A DNA stretch of 15,158 nucleotides from an uncultured Bacilli bacterium (lineage in GTDB: Bacteria > Bacillota_I > Bacilli_A > RF39 > UBA660): assembly GCA_944327425.1 (NCBI GenBank), contig CALVHJ010000021.1, positions 1-15,158 of the forward strand, in the 5' to 3' direction. The translations under genes and the position numbers were made by a program. The notes beneath the pieces are model-generated. The model ran no database searches and was not told where the DNA came from. It saw only the letters and a list, made by a program, of their open reading frames with translations. Below are positions 14,313 through 15,158 of the stretch, piece by piece. Every line of letters begins with the position of its first letter. The stretch's first letter is position 1.

Positions 14313-15146
14313 TTAAAATAACTCGCTCACAATTAAATCTTTAGATTCTAAATTATTATTCTTTCCTAATAATAGATTTTCATAAAATTTAATTAAATAA
14401 CTATTATTTTCTTTTATTCCTAAATCATTATTAAAATAATTGCTTCTCACCAAAGCATTTCGAAAATATATTGACTTATCTTTAAATAAAGAATTATCAA
14501 CATTATATCCTAAACTAACTAAATATTTTTCAATAAATACTGCGGTAGTTCTAGTATTTCCTTCTCTAAAAGGATGCACTTGCCAAATGTTTGATGTAAA
14601 GTCAGTAATATTTTTAATTACATCTACAATAGACATTTCTTTATAATTCTTGTTCTTTTCTAAATTAATATCATATTCTAGTGATTCTTTTAAAGTTTTA
14701 AAGGTGCCATAAGCTACAGAATCGTTATTTAGTATTTCTTCATGTTTAGAAAAATCAATATTCCTAAATTCGCCAGCAAAATCATAAACATCTTGAAATA
14801 GGTATTTATGAATATATTTTAAGTAACTAACCGATAATTCAAAATTATCATGTTCCAGTAATTCAACTATACGCATTGAAACATAATCACACTCGAGTTC
14901 ATTATAATTTATCTCATTCTTTTTTTTCAATTCTTTATAATATTTATCTAAGCCATCCTCTACTTCTCTAATCGTTAGCCTACCAACAATATATTTTTGA
15001 GATATATCTTTTAGGTATTTAGAAGGATGTAAATTATCTACTTTTTGAAGACCTATTGCCATATCCCAATTTGTTTGCTTGGCGTCTTCTAAACTTATTA
15101 TCTCATTGTATTTATTTTTACTTGAATCAAAATCTTGTTCTTTCAT
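14313..15146 (-). CDS. Fic-family protein (probable protein adenylyltransferase)
   Basis: 277 residues. The Fic core motif is H191-PFREGNTRT (consensus HxFx[D/E]GNGRxxR), with GNTR in place of GNGR. The preceding LFQDVYDFAGEFRNIDFSKH is the usual beta-flap and helix region. The N-terminal part (NWDMAIGLQKVDNLHPSKYL, then VGRLTIREVEDGL) resembles the VbhA-type antitoxin-like region of self-contained Fic proteins. I find no clear (S/T)xxxE(G/N) inhibitory motif, so autoinhibition is uncertain. Fic enzymes transfer AMP or related groups to protein hydroxyls; several act as toxins, for example on DNA gyrase. The start is firm: GGAGG (15151-15155) is 4 bases before the ATG. It forms a two-gene unit with the UDG-family gene. 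The promoter lies beyond the window. Confidence 0.9.
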   Translation of the reverse strand: MKEQDFDSSKNKYNEIISLEDAKQTNWDMAIGLQKVDNLHPSKYLKDISQKYIVGRLTIREVEDGLDKYYKELKKKNEINYNELECDYVSMRIVELLEHDNFELSVSYLKYIHKYLFQDVYDFAGEFRNIDFSKHEEILNNDSVAYGTFKTLKESLEYDINLEKNKNYKEMSIVDVIKNITDFTSNIWQVHPFREGNTRTTAVFIEKYLVSLGYNVDNSLFKDKSIYFRNALVRSNYFNNDLGIKENNSYLIKFYENLLLGKNNNLESKDLIVSELF

Positions 15147-15158
15147 AGCTCCTCCAAA

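Noticed and set aside
1..15158. CRISPR array, tRNA, rRNA or insertion sequence
   Set aside because: No spaced direct repeats, cloverleaf-like sequences, rRNA motifs or transposase signatures were noticed on either strand.

Overview
The window looks like the chromosome of an AT-rich, low-GC Gram-positive bacterium (Bacillota; the gene set would suit an uncultured gut Bacilli or Mollicutes-related lineage). The basis is strong GGAGG-type ribosome sites, extended -10 promoters, a short SecG, an anaerobic pyruvate formate-lyase pair, and the radical SAM/DUF4130 DNA-repair pair. No rRNA, tRNA, CRISPR array or transposase was recognised, so the phylum-level call is an inference. UGA appears to be a normal stop: one gene pair is joined by an ATGA overlap, and roughly 40 tryptophans in the genes read here are all UGG.

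Layout, left to right. (1) The 3' end of an AlbA/ATPase-type regulator runs rightward (1-510) and is followed by a perfect palindrome. (2) A leftward three-gene unit (4140 to 637) has a clear promoter with a palindrome filling its spacer: a radical SAM DNA modification/repair protein, its DUF4130 partner, and a divergent GroEL without groES. (3) A leftward pflB-pflA unit (7276 to 4317) has its own promoter, and its terminator overlaps the pflA stop. (4) A rightward CDF-type transporter with altered metal-site residues (7400-8236) ends back to back with a leftward SWIM-SNF2 ATPase (8237-11365). That ATPase lies behind secG (11411-11629) and an intervening terminator-like hairpin. (5) A leftward ligase-less LigD-like protein (11717-13084) joins a 3'-phosphoesterase domain to a primase-polymerase domain. 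It is interrupted by one in-frame UGA exactly where the family normally has tryptophan. (6) A membrane-anchored DUF3761-like protein, a UDG-family protein and a Fic protein occupy 13135-15146.

Functional picture. Five of the twelve genes relate to DNA repair or DNA transactions: radical SAM/HhH, DUF4130, SNF2, LigD PE-Pol and UDG. They are interleaved with anaerobic pyruvate cleavage (pflAB), protein export (secG) and a chaperonin.

The most notable signals are the UGA-for-Trp interruption of the PE-Pol gene, the 12-bp hairpin that holds that gene's ribosome site, and the coupling of a divergent chaperonin to the radical SAM/DUF4130 pair behind a palindromic operator candidate. No clearly new multi-gene defence system could be demonstrated from sequence alone.
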